Assembly (NCBI GenBank): GCA_949298505.1
Contig: CASFWW010000050.1
Coordinates: 1 to 6,455 of the forward strand
Origin: Ornithoclostridium sp949298505
Lineage (GTDB): Bacteria; Bacillota; Clostridia; Christensenellales; UBA3700
Length of the DNA: 6,455 nucleotides
Direction: 5' to 3'
The notes under the pieces are model-generated. The model had not been told where the DNA came from. It saw nothing but the letters and a program-made list of their open reading frames with translations, and did not search any database. The translations under genes were made by a program, and so were the position numbers. This document shows, piece after piece, positions 6,166 through 6,455 of this stretch (position 1 is the first letter of the stretch; every line of letters starts with the position of its first letter).

Positions 6166-6194
6166 ATTATAGTATAAAATGAATAAATATTCAA
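6166..6194 (-). promoter_or_regulatory. Sigma-A promoter of the nadK-argR-recN operon
   Basis: On the minus strand the -35 TTGAAT (6189-6194) and a perfect -10 TATAAT (6166-6171) are separated by 17 bp. Only 6 nt separate the -10 from the nadK ATG (6157-6159), so the expected start of transcription is at or within a base of the A of the ATG. The ARG box at 6178-6195 covers the -35 and most of the spacer. Confidence 0.75.
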
Positions 6195-6195
6195 T
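6178..6195. promoter_or_regulatory. ARG box (ArgR operator)
   Basis: The 18 bp centred on TGAATAAATATTCA (6180-6193) match the published ArgR operator consensus WNTGAATWWWWATTCANW at every fixed position on both strands. Its core is a perfect TGAAT/ATTCA inverted repeat. It overlaps the -35 and spacer of the promoter driving nadK, argR and recN, a classic repressor position. ArgR usually binds tandem boxes 3 bp apart. The adjacent 18 bp at exactly that spacing (6157-6174) retain only a left half-site, TGATT, so the second box is weak at best. Confidence 0.75.
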
Positions 6196-6295
6196 AGTTT
6201 ATCCGAAATATTTAAATTTTTCTTACGAAAACGTACAATATAAAATAAAATAGTCATTCTGTGAGCGTATATGCAAAATCCAATTACAATGCGAT

Positions 6296-6455
6296 TTATT
6301 CTGACGGACAAAGTTTTGACATTCTGAGAAGGTATTCTACGTTTTTTCCTTCACGTATCGGAGCCGTAGTCAGTCCGGTAACGGTCGCGCCGCAATTTTC
6401 GGCGAAAGCCGAAACGTCGGATACGACGGCTTTTCTGATCTTTTCGGACAGGACC
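6296..6455 (-). CDS. tlyA: TlyA-family rRNA 2'-O-methyltransferase, C-terminal fragment (cut by window edge)
   Basis: This frame is open from the right edge (first full codon ends at 6454) to TAA at 6296-6298, giving the last 52 residues. The segment TVTGLTTAPIREGKNVEYLL matches the end of TlyA/YqxC proteins, which carry an S4 RNA-binding domain and an FtsJ-like Rossmann methyltransferase domain; the family methylates 16S and/or 23S rRNA ribose. The match rests on this C-terminal motif plus gene order, since tlyA commonly precedes nadK-argR-recN in Firmicutes. No intrinsic terminator follows in the 136-bp gap, so some read-through into nadK is possible. The start and the catalytic region lie outside the window. 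Confidence 0.85.
   Translation of the reverse strand, partial: VLSEKIRKAVVSDVSAFAENCGATVTGLTTAPIREGKNVEYLLRMSKLCPSE

Noticed and set aside
6210..6240. TACG-TTTT-CGTA hairpin as a tlyA terminator
   Set aside because: The stem is 4 bp and the tract after it is A-rich on the transcribed strand, so it would not terminate.

Overview
The window looks like chromosomal DNA of an endospore-forming, low-to-moderate GC Bacillota, most likely an uncultured Clostridia lineage. The evidence is spoIVB, found only in endospore formers; the Firmicutes-type order tlyA-nadK-argR-recN-spoIVB; AGGAG-type Shine-Dalgarno sites; and AT-rich sigma-A promoters. No phage, transposon, CRISPR array or toxin system is visible.

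Layout. Positions 1-231 are ambiguous. The left end may be transcribed on the minus strand from a promoter-like pair near 202-231. It contains a stretch (112-155) with the size and geometry of the 5' half of a tRNA with a CCA (Trp) anticodon, but no T-arm or 3' acceptor strand. purB (360-1796, +) has its own sigma-A promoter and ends at a hairpin terminator. Everything from 1932 rightwards is on the minus strand. In transcription order it is: the C-terminal end of tlyA (6296-6455, cut by the window edge); a 136-bp regulatory gap; nadK, argR and recN packed with TAATG or 6-nt junctions; a strong terminator; and spoIVB with its own ribosome-binding site and a possible sigma-G promoter. spo0A, which follows spoIVB in Bacillus and many Clostridia, is absent here. 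purB converges on spoIVB instead.

How the genes work together. purB makes AMP and AICAR in purine synthesis. tlyA methylates rRNA, nadK makes NADP+, argR senses arginine, recN acts in double-strand-break repair, and spoIVB triggers sigma-K activation late in sporulation. The most notable regulatory feature lies just upstream of nadK. A perfect 18-bp match to the ARG box consensus (6178-6195) overlaps the -35 element and spacer of a near-consensus sigma-A promoter. The -10 element of that promoter ends 6 nt before the nadK ATG. This predicts that ArgR represses its own operon, including NAD kinase and RecN, and that the nadK transcript is leaderless.
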